This document shows, piece after piece, positions 7,088 to 15,227 of a stretch of DNA of 38,919 bases. This DNA is from Haloterrigena salina JCM 13891 (GTDB lineage: Archaea > Halobacteriota > Halobacteria > Halobacteriales > Natrialbaceae): positions 1-38,919 of the forward strand of contig NZ_AOIS01000018.1 of assembly GCF_000337495.1 (NCBI RefSeq). Reading direction: 5' to 3'. How positions within the stretch are numbered: position 1 is the stretch's first letter; every line of letters starts with the position of its first letter. The notes under the pieces are model-generated. The model was not told the origin of the DNA, ran no database searches, and was given only the letters and a program-made list of their open reading frames with translations. A program made the translations under genes and the position numbers.

Positions 7088-8131
7088 TCACGGCGGCTGG
7101 ATCACCGCTCGGCCCTCGATCTCGTTGTGCTCGAGCCGTTCGGCGACCGTGTTGATGTCCGAGAGGTCGTGGCGTTCGGTTCGCAGTTCGACGTCGCCGC
7201 GGTCGACGAGCGCGACGAGTTCCTGGAGTTCGGCGTACTTGCCGACCAGCGTGCCCCGAAACGAGAACTCGCCGTCGACGAGCGCCTGGCTGGGTTCGTG
7301 GATGTGACCGCCGTAGCCGACGATGTGGTGGTCGCCGCCGGCGGCGACGACGTCGGCCGCGAGCCCGGTCGTCTCGTCGCTCCCGACGAAGTCGATCACT
7401 TGCCGGGCTCCCTCGTCGTCGGTTACGTCCGCAATCACGTCCTCGAGGTCCTCCTCGGCGGAGTTGACGGTGTGACGAGCGCCCAGTTCTTCGGCCAGCT
7501 CGAGGGCCTCGTCCTTGATGTCGGCGGCGACGATGTCGGCGGCGCTCATCGCCTCGAGACACTGGAGGCCGATGTGGCCGAGGCCGCCGACGCCGACGAC
7601 GACGCAGGTGTCGCCGGGGTTCAGTTCGCCGACCGCCTTCTTGACGGCGTGGTAGGCCGTGATCCCCGCGTCGGCGTGGGGCGCGATCTCGGTCGGATCG
7701 ACGCCGTCGGGCAGCGGGATCACCGCGCGCTCGTTGGTCTGGAGGTACTCCGCGAAGCCGCCGTCGGTCGTGAGCCCGTTGAACGCGCTGTTCTCGCAGT
7801 ACATGTCCTCGCCGAGCCGGCAGGGGCGACAGATGCCACACGTCTGGACGGGGTGACAGATCACCGGATCGCCCTCCTCGACCAGCGTCACCTCCTCGCC
7901 GGTTTCGGCGACGACGCCGGCGTTCTCGTGGCCCAGCGTCATCGGCAGGTCCTGGGGCGCGTAGTCTTCCCACATCCCTTCGATGATGTGGTTGTCCGTC
8001 TGGCACCATCCTGCGCCCTCGACTTCGACCAGTACCTGATCCGATCTCTCGAGGTTGGGCCGGTCGATCTCGTCGATCGAGAGCGCCTCGCTCATCTCGC
8101 CGGTGTACTCGTGGAGTCTGGCTGCTTGCAT
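7088..8131 (-). CDS. Zinc-dependent alcohol dehydrogenase, MDR family
   Basis: The 347-residue product is a medium-chain alcohol dehydrogenase of normal length. Catalytic zinc ligands are C43 (GWCQTD), H68-E69 (GHENAG) and probably D154 (PHADAG, where many homologues carry Cys). The structural zinc lobe is complete: C98, C101, C104 and C112. The Rossmann fold has GVGGLGHIG at about 180-188 followed by VAADIKDEAL, with Asp at the end of beta-2, favouring NAD+. The GAGWCQTDNHIIEG segment resembles the dehydrogenases found beside propane monooxygenase genes in actinobacteria, where the enzyme oxidises the alcohol product. Here it is divergent from the amidohydrolase/DUF59 pair across a shared 186-base promoter region. 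The substrate is unknown; a short secondary or primary alcohol is likely. Confidence 0.92.
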   Translation of the reverse strand: MQAARLHEYTGEMSEALSIDEIDRPNLERSDQVLVEVEGAGWCQTDNHIIEGMWEDYAPQDLPMTLGHENAGVVAETGEEVTLVEEGDPVICHPVQTCGICRPCRLGEDMYCENSAFNGLTTDGGFAEYLQTNERAVIPLPDGVDPTEIAPHADAGITAYHAVKKAVGELNPGDTCVVVGVGGLGHIGLQCLEAMSAADIVAADIKDEALELAEELGARHTVNSAEEDLEDVIADVTDDEGARQVIDFVGSDETTGLAADVVAAGGDHHIVGYGGHIHEPSQALVDGEFSFRGTLVGKYAELQELVALVDRGDVELRTERHDLSDINTVAERLEHNEIEGRAVIQPP

Positions 8132-8228
8132 GGAATCGCGTTACAGTTCGCCGTCACTCGTGATAACATTCCCCACTGATATCGATTCGCGTGACTGTCT
8201 GAATATTGGTATTACGCGTCGAACGGGC

Positions 8229-8236
8229 TTATTTAG
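8229..8236 (+). promoter_or_regulatory. TATA-like box for the amidohydrolase-DUF59 operon
   Basis: The sequence ttattta is centred near 8232 in the region shared with the divergent alcohol dehydrogenase gene. A transcript starting about 26 bases later (near 8258) would have a leader of about 60 bases to the preferred ATG at 8318, or 30 bases to the alternative ATG at 8288. Confidence 0.4.
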
Positions 8237-8317
8237 GCTCCGAACACTAGTGTGCGATCGTAACTCAAACGCATCTGAAAAAGAGTAATGTGGTGTGGTA
8301 ACGACGTGCACTGTGCG

Positions 8318-9382
8318 ATGTACCAGCACAACGGGGAGGAGATCTTCGTCATCGACGGGCACGTCCACCTGTGGGACGCCACGGAGGAGAACATCAAACA
8401 CGAGGGCGGCGAGGAGTTCATCCAGTGTTTCTACGACTATCACACGACGTTCACCCCGGAAGATCGGCAGTGGACCGTAGACGAGTATCGGAAGTACGGC
8501 GCCGACCGAATGGTCGAGGACCTGTTCGGCAACGCCGCCGCGGACATGGCGATCTTCCAGCCGACGTACCTCACCGACTTCTACGAGGACGGCTTCAACA
8601 CGACCGAACAGAACGCCGAACTCGCGGAGGAACACCCCGAACGGTTCGTGCTCAACGGCACCTTCGATCCTCGCGACGGTGAGGAGGGGCTCGAGTACCT
8701 CGAGGACCTCCACGAGTCGTACGACATTCCGGGGGTCAAGCTCTACACCGCCGAGTGGCGCGGCGAGTCGAAGGGGTGGCGACTCGACGACGAGGAAGCG
8801 TTCGAGTTCTTAGAGAAGTGTTCCGAACTCGGAATCGAGAACATCCACGCCCACAAGGGACCGACCATCCGGCCGCTGAACCGCGACGCCTTCGACGTGG
8901 CGGACGTCGACGACGCGGCCTCGTCGTTCCCCGAACTCAACTTCGTCGTCGAGCACGTCGGACTCCCCCGCCTCGACGACTTCTGCTGGATCGCCGCCCA
9001 GGAGAACAACGTCTACGGCGGGCTGGCGGTCGCCGCGCCGTTCGCCCAGAACCGGCCGGGCAAGTTCTCCGAAATCATGTCCGAACTCCTCTGGTGGCTC
9101 GGTGAGGATCGCATCCTGTTCGGCTCGGACTACGCGCTGTGGAATCCCGACTGGCTCGTCGAGGAGGTCCTCGAGGCCGAACTCACGCAGGAACACCGCA
9201 TGGAGTACGGCGTCGAGTGGGACCTCGAGACCAAGAAGAAGGTGATGGGCGAGAACGCCGCCGAACTCTACGATATCGACATCGAGGAGAAGCGCCGCCA
9301 GTTCCAGGACGACGAGATCAGCCGGGAGTTCGATCTCGGGGACCACTACGCCAGCGAGGAACCCGCGGCGGCCGACGACTGA
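8318..9382 (+). CDS. Amidohydrolase (ACMSD-like metal-dependent hydrolase family)
   Basis: The product is 354 residues from the ATG at 8318 (MYQHNGEEIFVIDGHVHLWD). An ATG at 8288 would add ten Cys/His-containing residues; I prefer 8318 because homologues I recall begin this way. It is a TIM-barrel metal hydrolase or decarboxylase with an intact site: H15-x-H17 (DGHVH), H177 and H179 (HAHKGPTI), E212-H213 (EHVG) and D271 (FGSDYA). The stretches HKGPTIRPLNRDAFDV and PRLDDFCWIA closely resemble the amidohydrolase encoded within actinobacterial propane monooxygenase clusters, whose role is not settled. It overlaps the next gene by one base (TGATG), implying translational coupling to the DUF59 protein. 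No monooxygenase is encoded nearby. Confidence 0.88.
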   Translation: MYQHNGEEIFVIDGHVHLWDATEENIKHEGGEEFIQCFYDYHTTFTPEDRQWTVDEYRKYGADRMVEDLFGNAAADMAIFQPTYLTDFYEDGFNTTEQNAELAEEHPERFVLNGTFDPRDGEEGLEYLEDLHESYDIPGVKLYTAEWRGESKGWRLDDEEAFEFLEKCSELGIENIHAHKGPTIRPLNRDAFDVADVDDAASSFPELNFVVEHVGLPRLDDFCWIAAQENNVYGGLAVAAPFAQNRPGKFSEIMSELLWWLGEDRILFGSDYALWNPDWLVEEVLEAELTQEHRMEYGVEWDLETKKKVMGENAAELYDIDIEEKRRQFQDDEISREFDLGDHYASEEPAAADD

Positions 9383-10197
9383 TGACCGGGACCGAAGCCG
9401 ACGGTTCGACGTCCGCGCTCTCGCGGACGGCCGTCCGCGACCGGCTGGACCGCGTCACCGATCCGGAACTGGATCGCTCGATCGTCGAACTCGAGTACGT
9501 CGATCGGATCGAGATCGACGGCGACCGCGTCGACGTCGAGTTCACGCTCCCGACGGCGTGGTGTTCGCCCGCCTTCGCCTGGATGATGGCCGTCGACGCC
9601 CGCGACGAAGTCGAGTCGCTCTCGGCGGTCGAGACGGCCCGGATCACGCTTCGCGAACACATGCACGAGGCAGAGATCAACCGCGGCGTCAACGAGGACC
9701 TCTCGTTCGCCGAGACGTTTCCGGACGCAGACGGCGACGTCGCGGCGGTCCGCGCGGAACTCGACGAAAAGGCCCGCGTCGCCCGCCAGTACGACGCGGT
9801 CGAGACGCTGCTCGAGGCCGGACTCGACGCCGAGGCGATCGTCGCCCTTCGTCCCCGCGACCTCGAGCGACCCGAAGCGGACGGAGACGATGTCGCGGTC
9901 GGTGCGACCGCCGACGCGACTGAGGCGGTCGCCGTCTACGTCCGCGACCGCTCGTTCGCGGTCAGCGTTCCCGCGGAACCGATCGAACGCTACCTCGAGA
10001 AAGCCCACGAGATCGACCTCGTCTCGGGGCCGGACGACGTGTTGTTCCGGACGCCCGAGGGCGAGCCGATCGACGCCGACTCGTTCGACCTCGTCCACCA
10101 GCGGGGTCGGCTCGCGCAGGTCAACATGTCGAGTCAGGGCGGAATCTGCGATGGCCTCCGGGAGGCGAGAGAGGGCCGTCTCGCGGCCGACGACTGA
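9382..10197 (+). CDS. DUF59 (MIP18-like) metal-sulfur cluster assembly protein with long C-terminal extension
   Basis: The product is 271 residues from the ATG at 9382, which overlaps the amidohydrolase stop by one base. An in-frame ORF from 9139 lies inside the amidohydrolase gene and is rejected. Residues ~15-85 form a DUF59 domain (VRDRLDRVTDPELDRSIVEL, then VDVEFTLPTAWCSPAFAWMM) with C61 as the conserved, presumably cluster- or metal-handling cysteine. After it comes EINRGVNEDLSFAETFP, then a helical region, and a C-terminus ending QVNMSSQGGICDGLR with a second cysteine. Short DUF59 proteins (about 100 residues) act in Fe-S assembly; this long form matches those paired with the amidohydrolase in propane monooxygenase clusters. 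Likely role: maturation of a metalloenzyme. The target is not in this window. Confidence 0.85.
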   Translation: MTGTEADGSTSALSRTAVRDRLDRVTDPELDRSIVELEYVDRIEIDGDRVDVEFTLPTAWCSPAFAWMMAVDARDEVESLSAVETARITLREHMHEAEINRGVNEDLSFAETFPDADGDVAAVRAELDEKARVARQYDAVETLLEAGLDAEAIVALRPRDLERPEADGDDVAVGATADATEAVAVYVRDRSFAVSVPAEPIERYLEKAHEIDLVSGPDDVLFRTPEGEPIDADSFDLVHQRGRLAQVNMSSQGGICDGLREAREGRLAADD

Positions 10198-10229
10198 AAT
10201 CTCATCGGCCGCGAGTTCCCTCGGGCCGG

Positions 10230-10766
10230 CTACTTCTCGACCTCGAGCAAGGCCACCCGCTCCCGAACCAGCGCCGACAGCGAGGCGTCGGTCGCCGCCC
10301 GTTCGGCGTCGGTGATCTCGAAGAACGAGTGGAGCGTCTCCTCGTCGGACTCCTCGAGGGTCGGTTCGGTCGCGACGACGGCTGCGAGGTCGGCGACGGC
10401 CTTGAGGGCAGCCGTTTCGTCGGCGTCGCCGTCGTCGCGAACCCCTTCGTTTCCGGTGGAATCCTTGTCAACGAGGACCACGGACCTGGTCTCGCCCTCG
10501 TCGACGCCCATCTCGAGAGCGCGGTCGATCTGGCGGCGGCCGGCGGCGTACAACAGGATCTCGACGGCGCGATCGCGGGCGACGTTCTCGCCGCGGGAAA
10601 TTGCGCGGTCGGCCAGGTCGACGGCCCGCTTGAGGTGGGCGCGATCGGCGACGTAGCGGGCGTCGAAGGCCTGAATCGTTACGTCGTGGCGGTCGCCGAT
10701 CGAACCGAGGTCGGCGACGAACGCGTCGAGGTCGTCGATCGAGAGGGTACACTCGAGTAGCTCCAT
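10230..10766 (-). CDS. cgi121: KEOPS complex subunit Cgi121
   Basis: The 178-residue product begins [20 protein letters not shown] and contains FDARYVADRAHLKRAVDLA, AVEILLYAAGRRQIDRALEMGV and VVLVDKD, typical of archaeal Cgi121. This protein binds Bud32 and recruits tRNA for the N6-threonylcarbamoyladenosine-forming KEOPS complex. The family's region near DSTGNEGVRDDGDADETAA is an acidic insertion, followed by a C-terminal helix pair containing EITDAERAATD. Its start codon overlaps the hel308 stop by one base, so the two are almost certainly co-transcribed and translationally coupled. This neighbourhood is known in haloarchaea. Kae1-Bud32 and Pcc1 are not in the window. The stop lies 32 bases from the convergent DUF59 gene. 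Confidence 0.88.
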   Translation of the reverse strand: MELLECTLSIDDLDAFVADLGSIGDRHDVTIQAFDARYVADRAHLKRAVDLADRAISRGENVARDRAVEILLYAAGRRQIDRALEMGVDEGETRSVVLVDKDSTGNEGVRDDGDADETAALKAVADLAAVVATEPTLEESDEETLHSFFEITDAERAATDASLSALVRERVALLEVEK

Positions 10767-13177
10767 CAGAAATCACCCAGACTGGACTGACTGTCGTCGG
10801 ATTCGGTCTGTGCCGCCGCCGCTTTATCGCCGCTGTTCGAGTCCCCGGTGTCCGCACCGTCGACGTCGATGCCGGCCGGCTCGACGCCGTCCATCGACGG
10901 ATCCTCGCGACCGGCGTTCTCGAGGATGTTTTCGGCCGTCTTTTCGCCTTTGAGGACGCTCAGTACGACGCCCTTGTCGGCGGTCCGCAGGTCAGCAGGT
11001 TCCTCGATACCCGCGTCGTGGAGCCGACGGGCGCGCTTGCGGCCCACGCCGCCGACCGAGACGAGTTCGAGCAGCTCCTCACCGACGCCGTGTTCGACGC
11101 GGGCGCGGGCCTCGCGGACGGCGACGGTCCACTCGCTGTCGATCTCCGCGGCCAGCGACTCGGCGGCGCCGAGCAGCCACTCGGCGGTGTCGACCTTCCC
11201 GCGGAGGTCGCCGGGCCCGATCTTGTACCGGTCCGTGATCGTCTCCTCCTCGGTCTCCTCGGCCCAGTCCTCGAGCAGTTTGCCCGTCTTCAGCGCGGCC
11301 AGCCAGTCCTCGAAGCGGTCCTCCTCGTACTCGCTCGGGGCGTCGCCGAGCAGTTCGGCCTCGCGCTCGTAGAAGAGCTCGCCGAACTGCTCGTCCTCGC
11401 CCGAGCGCAGGTAGAGTTCGTACATGTCCGGCGTCCGCGAGACCAGCTGGTAGAGGCCGAGCGCGGTCGGGCGCTCGTCGGCCCGCTCTAAGCCGTGGAC
11501 GATCTCGGCGGCGCTCATCGGATCGAGGTAGAGCCGCGAGACGGTGTGGCCGAGGCTGGTCGCCTCGAGGGTCTCCTCTCGCTTCGCCGCCTGCTGTTCG
11601 GCGAGGTCGGCTGCGGAGGTGAACGGTCCGTCGTTGCTGCCGTCCGCTTCGTCGCCACTGCTGTCCCGCTCGCGCTCTCGCGGTGACCCACTCGAGCGTC
11701 CCGAGGCGCGTGGCGCCTCGCGCTCGATGAAGTCGTTCCGCTCGAGATAATCCAGCACGTCGTCGGTCACCGACTCGAGCCGGCCCGCCTCGCTCGACTG
11801 GCTCGCGTAGAGGGTCGCCTCGAGGAACTCGAGCAGTCCACCGCGCGTGCGGGCGAAGCCGGAGGCGATGGTCGCGAGCACGTGGGTCCGGAGGGCGGGT
11901 TCGGCCGCCAGCTTCGAGCGCACCGGCTCGGGGTCGGCCCAGATGTACCGGTCGAACAGCTCCTCGCTCTCGTCGTGGCTCTTCGCGAGCAGGACGGCCT
12001 CGCCGTAGGGGTCGAGCCCCGGCCGGCCCGCACGCCCCATCATCTGGTGGACTTCGAGGACGTCCAGCGGGGCCATCCCGCCCGCGCTGGGGTCGAAGCG
12101 CCGCCAGTCGCGGACGATGACGCGGCGAGCGGGCGTGTTCACGCCGGCGGCGAGCGTCGGCGTCGCCGAGATCACCTTCAGCAGGCGGTCCCGAAAGGCG
12201 TCCTCGACGAGCGAGCGCTGGGTGCTCGAGAGCCCCGCGTGGTGGAAGGCCGCGCCGCGCTCGACGCAGTCGGCCAGGTCCGCGCTGGTCTCGGTGTCGC
12301 TGTCGTCCCGAATGTCGTCGGCGAGGTCGGCAAGTTCGGCGCGTTCGTCCTCGGTGATTTCGCGACTCGAGACCTGTCCGAGTCGCTTGGCGGCGCCCTC
12401 GGCGTTGCGCCGGGAGTTGACGAAGACGAGCGAGGAGCCCCCTTCCTGGAGGATGTCGCGAACGAGCGCGGCCTCCTGCTTCTCCGACCCCTCGACGGGA
12501 ACTTCCCTGGTCGAGCCGTCGTCGAAGTTCAGGGCGTTCCCGTAGTGGACCCCCATCTGGAGGTCGATCGGCCGCCAGTCGGTATCCACGAGGGCGGCGT
12601 CGAGCCAGTCGGCGATCTCGTCGGCGTTGCCGACGGTCGCCGAGAGGGCGACGACCTGCATCCCCGGGTTCAACTGGCGGAGCTTCGCGAGAGTGACCTC
12701 GAGGGTCGGCCCTCGGTTGCGGTCGTCGATGAGGTGGACCTCGTCGCTGACGACGCAGGTCAGTTCGGAGAGCCAGTCGGCGCCGTTTCGCACCAGCGAG
12801 TCGACCTTCTCGCTTGTCGCGACGATGATGTCCTTCGTCGCGAGCCAGTCGTCGGTGCTCTCGTAGTTGCCGGTCGTGACCCCCGTCGTCACGCCGAACT
12901 CCTCGTAGGCCTCGAACTCCTCTTTCTTCTCGCTGGCGAGGGCTCGCAGGGGGACGATGTAGAGCGCCTTTCCGCCGCGCTGGACCGCCGACAGCATCGA
13001 GAGCGCGGCGATCATCGTCTTCCCGCTGGCGGTCGGAACGGCCGCGACGAGGTTCTCCCCGTCGGTCGCGCCGGCCTCGACCGCCTCGGCCTGGGGCGGG
13101 TAGAGCTCCTCGATTCCCTCCCCCCGGAAGTGGTCGGTCGCGCCGGGCGGGAGCCCCGTCAGCTCCTCGAGATTCAT
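10766..13177 (-). CDS. hel308: ATP-dependent DNA helicase Hel308
   Basis: The 803-residue product is a superfamily 2 (Ski2-like) 3'-5' DNA helicase acting on stalled replication forks. The Q-motif region is at YPPQAEAV. Other motifs are Walker A PTASGKT at 48-54, [10 protein letters not shown] (motif Ia), DEVH at 145-148, ALSATVGN (motif III) and [11 protein letters not shown] around 377-387 (motif VI). A winged-helix/ratchet region follows, with [13 protein letters not shown] and SRTPDM. The C-terminal helix-hairpin-helix domain includes [18 protein letters not shown] Ser/Asp-rich insertion near residues 490-525 and an acidic C-terminal tail are probably haloadaptive. The tail ends QSSLGDF, which resembles a PCNA-interacting peptide. 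It overlaps cgi121 by one base. A TATA box lies 28 bases upstream of the ATG. Confidence 0.95.
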   Translation of the reverse strand: MNLEELTGLPPGATDHFRGEGIEELYPPQAEAVEAGATDGENLVAAVPTASGKTMIAALSMLSAVQRGGKALYIVPLRALASEKKEEFEAYEEFGVTTGVTTGNYESTDDWLATKDIIVATSEKVDSLVRNGADWLSELTCVVSDEVHLIDDRNRGPTLEVTLAKLRQLNPGMQVVALSATVGNADEIADWLDAALVDTDWRPIDLQMGVHYGNALNFDDGSTREVPVEGSEKQEAALVRDILQEGGSSLVFVNSRRNAEGAAKRLGQVSSREITEDERAELADLADDIRDDSDTETSADLADCVERGAAFHHAGLSSTQRSLVEDAFRDRLLKVISATPTLAAGVNTPARRVIVRDWRRFDPSAGGMAPLDVLEVHQMMGRAGRPGLDPYGEAVLLAKSHDESEELFDRYIWADPEPVRSKLAAEPALRTHVLATIASGFARTRGGLLEFLEATLYASQSSEAGRLESVTDDVLDYLERNDFIEREAPRASGRSSGSPRERERDSSGDEADGSNDGPFTSAADLAEQQAAKREETLEATSLGHTVSRLYLDPMSAAEIVHGLERADERPTALGLYQLVSRTPDMYELYLRSGEDEQFGELFYEREAELLGDAPSEYEEDRFEDWLAALKTGKLLEDWAEETEEETITDRYKIGPGDLRGKVDTAEWLLGAAESLAAEIDSEWTVAVREARARVEHGVGEELLELVSVGGVGRKRARRLHDAGIEEPADLRTADKGVVLSVLKGEKTAENILENAGREDPSMDGVEPAGIDVDGADTGDSNSGDKAAAAQTESDDSQSSLGDF

Positions 13178-13201
13178 TATCCGTCCTTGGCGCGTCCCGC
13201 G

Positions 13202-13209
13202 GTTTAAAG
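13202..13209 (-). promoter_or_regulatory. TATA box of hel308-cgi121
   Basis: On the minus strand the sequence reads actttaaacc, centred about 28 bases upstream of the hel308 ATG (13177). This predicts an essentially leaderless transcript. Confidence 0.5.
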
Positions 13210-13288
13210 TATCGTCTCAACGCTGCTGCTCGCGATCGGAGTTTCTCAGGGAGCCGGCGCCACACCGTCGTCCGATTTCTATCCGCTA

Positions 13289-13304
13289 CCCTAACCGTTT
13301 AGGG
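13289..13304. promoter_or_regulatory. Inverted repeat over the mgtE promoter
   Basis: CCCTAACCGTTTAGGG is a perfect six-base inverted repeat with a four-base spacer. Its right half includes the TATA-like gttta centred about 27 bases before the mgtE ATG at 13326. A regulator bound here would compete with TBP, so an operator is plausible; a chance palindrome cannot be excluded. Confidence 0.35.
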
Positions 13305-13325
13305 CGGCGTGAAGGTCATCGACGT

Positions 13326-14573
13326 ATGGCCGAACAGCTAACGGACGTCCAGCAGGCGATCGCGACGTCGTCGACGCCGGCCGCGGAGTTCCAGCGGTTG
13401 TCCCGAAGCCGGCAGCGGGAGGTGTTCTTCCTCCTCCCGGAGACGATCCAGCAGTCGCTCGTCGAGGACATGGACCCCGACCAGTTGCGGGAGTTCGTCC
13501 GGCGGCTCGACCCCGACGAAGTGACGGATATCCTCGCGCTGGCAGACGACGACACCCGGTCCGCCGTGCTCCGGCGACTCGACGAGGACCGCCGAGAGCG
13601 CGTCGAGTTCCTCCTCGGATTCAGTTCCGAGAGCGCCGCCGGCCTCATGCACCTCGACTACGTCACCGTCGACGTCGATCGGGGCCTCGAGGAAATTTCG
13701 AACCGCGTCCAGCGCCACGAGGCCCGGACCGGCCGGATCCCGACCATCTTCGTCACCGACGACGGGGAGTTCGTGGGCGAACTTCCCGGACAGGTACTGG
13801 CGATGGCCGACGACGGACCGGTGGAGATCCGTGAGCACGTCCTCGAGACGCCCGCGGTCGCGTACGACGCGTCCGACGAGAACGTCATCGACGTGTTCCG
13901 CCAGCACCCCGAGAGTTCGGTCGCCGTCTTGGACGACGACGGCTCCGTCATGGGCGTCATCTACGCGGAGGACCTCCTCCGGGTCGTCGAGGAGGAGGCG
14001 ACGGAGACGCTCTACGAGTTCACGGGCGTCCAGGAGGAGGAGAGCATCCTCGACGGCCCGCTCTCGAAGGTCCGGTACCGGTACAAGTGGCTGATCATCA
14101 ACCTCGGGACGGCGTTCCTGGCGGCCGGCGCGGTCGGCTTCTTCGAGGACACGATCGCGGCGTTCACGCTGCTGGCGGTGTACATGCCGGTCGTCGCCGG
14201 GATGGGCGGGAACGCCGGCACGCAGTCGATGGCCGTGACCGTCCGCGGCATCGCCCTCGATCAGATCTCGCTGTCGACCGGGGGTCGGGCCGTCGTCAAC
14301 GAGATCATCGCCGGCGCCGCGAACGGTCTCATAACAGGAGTCCTCGTCGCCGTCATCGCGTCGGTGTTCAATCAGAGCCCCCTCTTGGGGTTCGTGCTCG
14401 GCGTGTCGATGGTGTTGAACCTCGTCATCGCCGGCTTCTTCGGGACGATCATTCCGCTGCTCCTCGACAAGATCGGCAAGGATCCGGCGACGTCGGCGAC
14501 GATCTTCATCACGACGATGACCGACGTCCTCGGCTTCTTCATCTTCCTGGGGCTGGCGCAAGCGGTCCTCTGA
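13326..14573 (+). CDS. mgtE: MgtE-type magnesium transporter
   Basis: The 415-residue product has the MgtE layout. Residues ~1-110 are the N-domain, with repeated DPDQLREFVRRLDPDEVTDIL-like helical segments. Residues ~115-240 are a pair of CBS domains (AAGLMHLDYVTVD ... TIFVTDDGEFVGELP; VAVLDDDGSVMGVIYAEDLL) that sense Mg2+ in characterised homologues. Residues ~250-415 hold five membrane segments with the pore signature PVVAGMGGNAGTQSMAV and a later FGTIIPLLLDKIGKDPATSAT. These are the family's conserved transmembrane motifs, so the channel should be functional. It is slightly shorter than bacterial MgtE (about 450 residues), mostly in the N-domain. A hairpin with a TTCG loop follows the stop codon. 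Confidence 0.93.
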   Translation: MAEQLTDVQQAIATSSTPAAEFQRLSRSRQREVFFLLPETIQQSLVEDMDPDQLREFVRRLDPDEVTDILALADDDTRSAVLRRLDEDRRERVEFLLGFSSESAAGLMHLDYVTVDVDRGLEEISNRVQRHEARTGRIPTIFVTDDGEFVGELPGQVLAMADDGPVEIREHVLETPAVAYDASDENVIDVFRQHPESSVAVLDDDGSVMGVIYAEDLLRVVEEEATETLYEFTGVQEEESILDGPLSKVRYRYKWLIINLGTAFLAAGAVGFFEDTIAAFTLLAVYMPVVAGMGGNAGTQSMAVTVRGIALDQISLSTGGRAVVNEIIAGAANGLITGVLVAVIASVFNQSPLLGFVLGVSMVLNLVIAGFFGTIIPLLLDKIGKDPATSATIFITTMTDVLGFFIFLGLAQAVL

Positions 14574-14586
14574 GGGAGGTCTCACC

Positions 14587-14609
14587 GCCGTTTCGACGGC
14601 ATCACTTTT
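14587..14609 (+). terminator. Hairpin with TTCG loop and T-run after mgtE
   Basis: GCCGT (14587-14591) pairs with ACGGC (14596-14600) around a TTCG tetraloop, 14 bases after the mgtE stop, and is followed by a four-T run (14606-14609). This is a reasonable archaeal transcription end. Confidence 0.45.
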
Positions 14610-14771
14610 CGTACGATCGGCCGACTCGAGTAACCGGCAAACCGCTCGAGCGTATCGACCGACTCGAGGACGGTAACCGAATGTCTCCCGTCGAGTCGCC
14701 GATCGTCGTCCCGATCGGTCGGCGACGATACCGGCGATAGACCGATAGCCGTGGCGATCGAACCCGTCCCC

Positions 14772-15206
14772 ATGGTCGATTCCGACCGCGTCCTCGTCCC
14801 CACGCTCGGCCGTCCGCGGGAGGACGAGGCGCTGGCCTACGCCCTCGAGACGTTTCCCGACGCCGCGATCACCCTGCTGGCGGTCGTAACCCCCCTGGAC
14901 GCGCCGCTCAGCGAGGGCGGTATCCTGGAGCGAAGCGAGGAGCGAACCGAACGGGCGCGAACTAGCGCGGCCGACCTGCTCGAGTCGGTCGGCGATCCGA
15001 CAGCGGCGGAGCGGGTTCGAGTCGAGACGGCCGAGGGCCGGCCCAGAACCGTCGTTCCGCAGTACGCGAGCGACGCGGACGTCGACCACGTCGTCATGTA
15101 CGGCCACGGGTCCGACACGCGCGGTTTCGTCCGGCGGTTTCTCGGCCGCGGTGTCGCCACGACCGTCGTCGAACGGACCTCGCGCCCGGTGACGGTCCTC
15201 GAGTGA
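14772..15206 (+). CDS. Universal stress protein, UspA family
   Basis: The product is 144 residues from the ATG at 14772 (MVDSDRVLVPTLGRP); a GTG seven codons upstream is an alternative. The fold order of a single UspA domain is visible: the first strand DRVLVPTLG, a central helix with EERTERARTSAADLLESV, the strand RVRVETAEG, and the end GHGSDTRGFVRRFLGRGVATTVVERTSRPVTVL. The last stretch corresponds to the ATP-binding G-x2-G-x9-G(S/T) segment, with the final Gly-Ser changed to Gly-Val-Ala, so nucleotide binding is uncertain. The gene is convergent with a phosphate transporter gene (22 bases between stops). UspA and PiT genes are often neighbours in haloarchaea, which hints at a regulatory link, but this is inference. 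Confidence 0.88.
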   Translation: MVDSDRVLVPTLGRPREDEALAYALETFPDAAITLLAVVTPLDAPLSEGGILERSEERTERARTSAADLLESVGDPTAAERVRVETAEGRPRTVVPQYASDADVDHVVMYGHGSDTRGFVRRFLGRGVATTVVERTSRPVTVLE

Positions 15207-15227
15207 GACGCCGGTTCTCGAACGGGA

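Noticed and set aside
7127-8179. 350-codon plus-strand ORF opposite the alcohol dehydrogenase
   Set aside because: It is a mirror of the real gene: GC-rich haloarchaeal genes leave open antisense frames. The opposite frame has complete dehydrogenase motifs.
11882-13207. 441-codon plus-strand ORF opposite hel308
   Set aside because: Antisense shadow; no motifs, while hel308 motifs are complete.
14582-14803. 73-codon minus-strand ORF between mgtE and the UspA gene
   Set aside because: The C-terminal half looks protein-like, but the start lies inside the UspA gene, there is no promoter, and the mgtE terminator hairpin occupies its end.
13338-15107. 589-codon minus-strand ORF opposite mgtE and the UspA gene
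   Set aside because: Antisense shadow covering two clearly identified genes.
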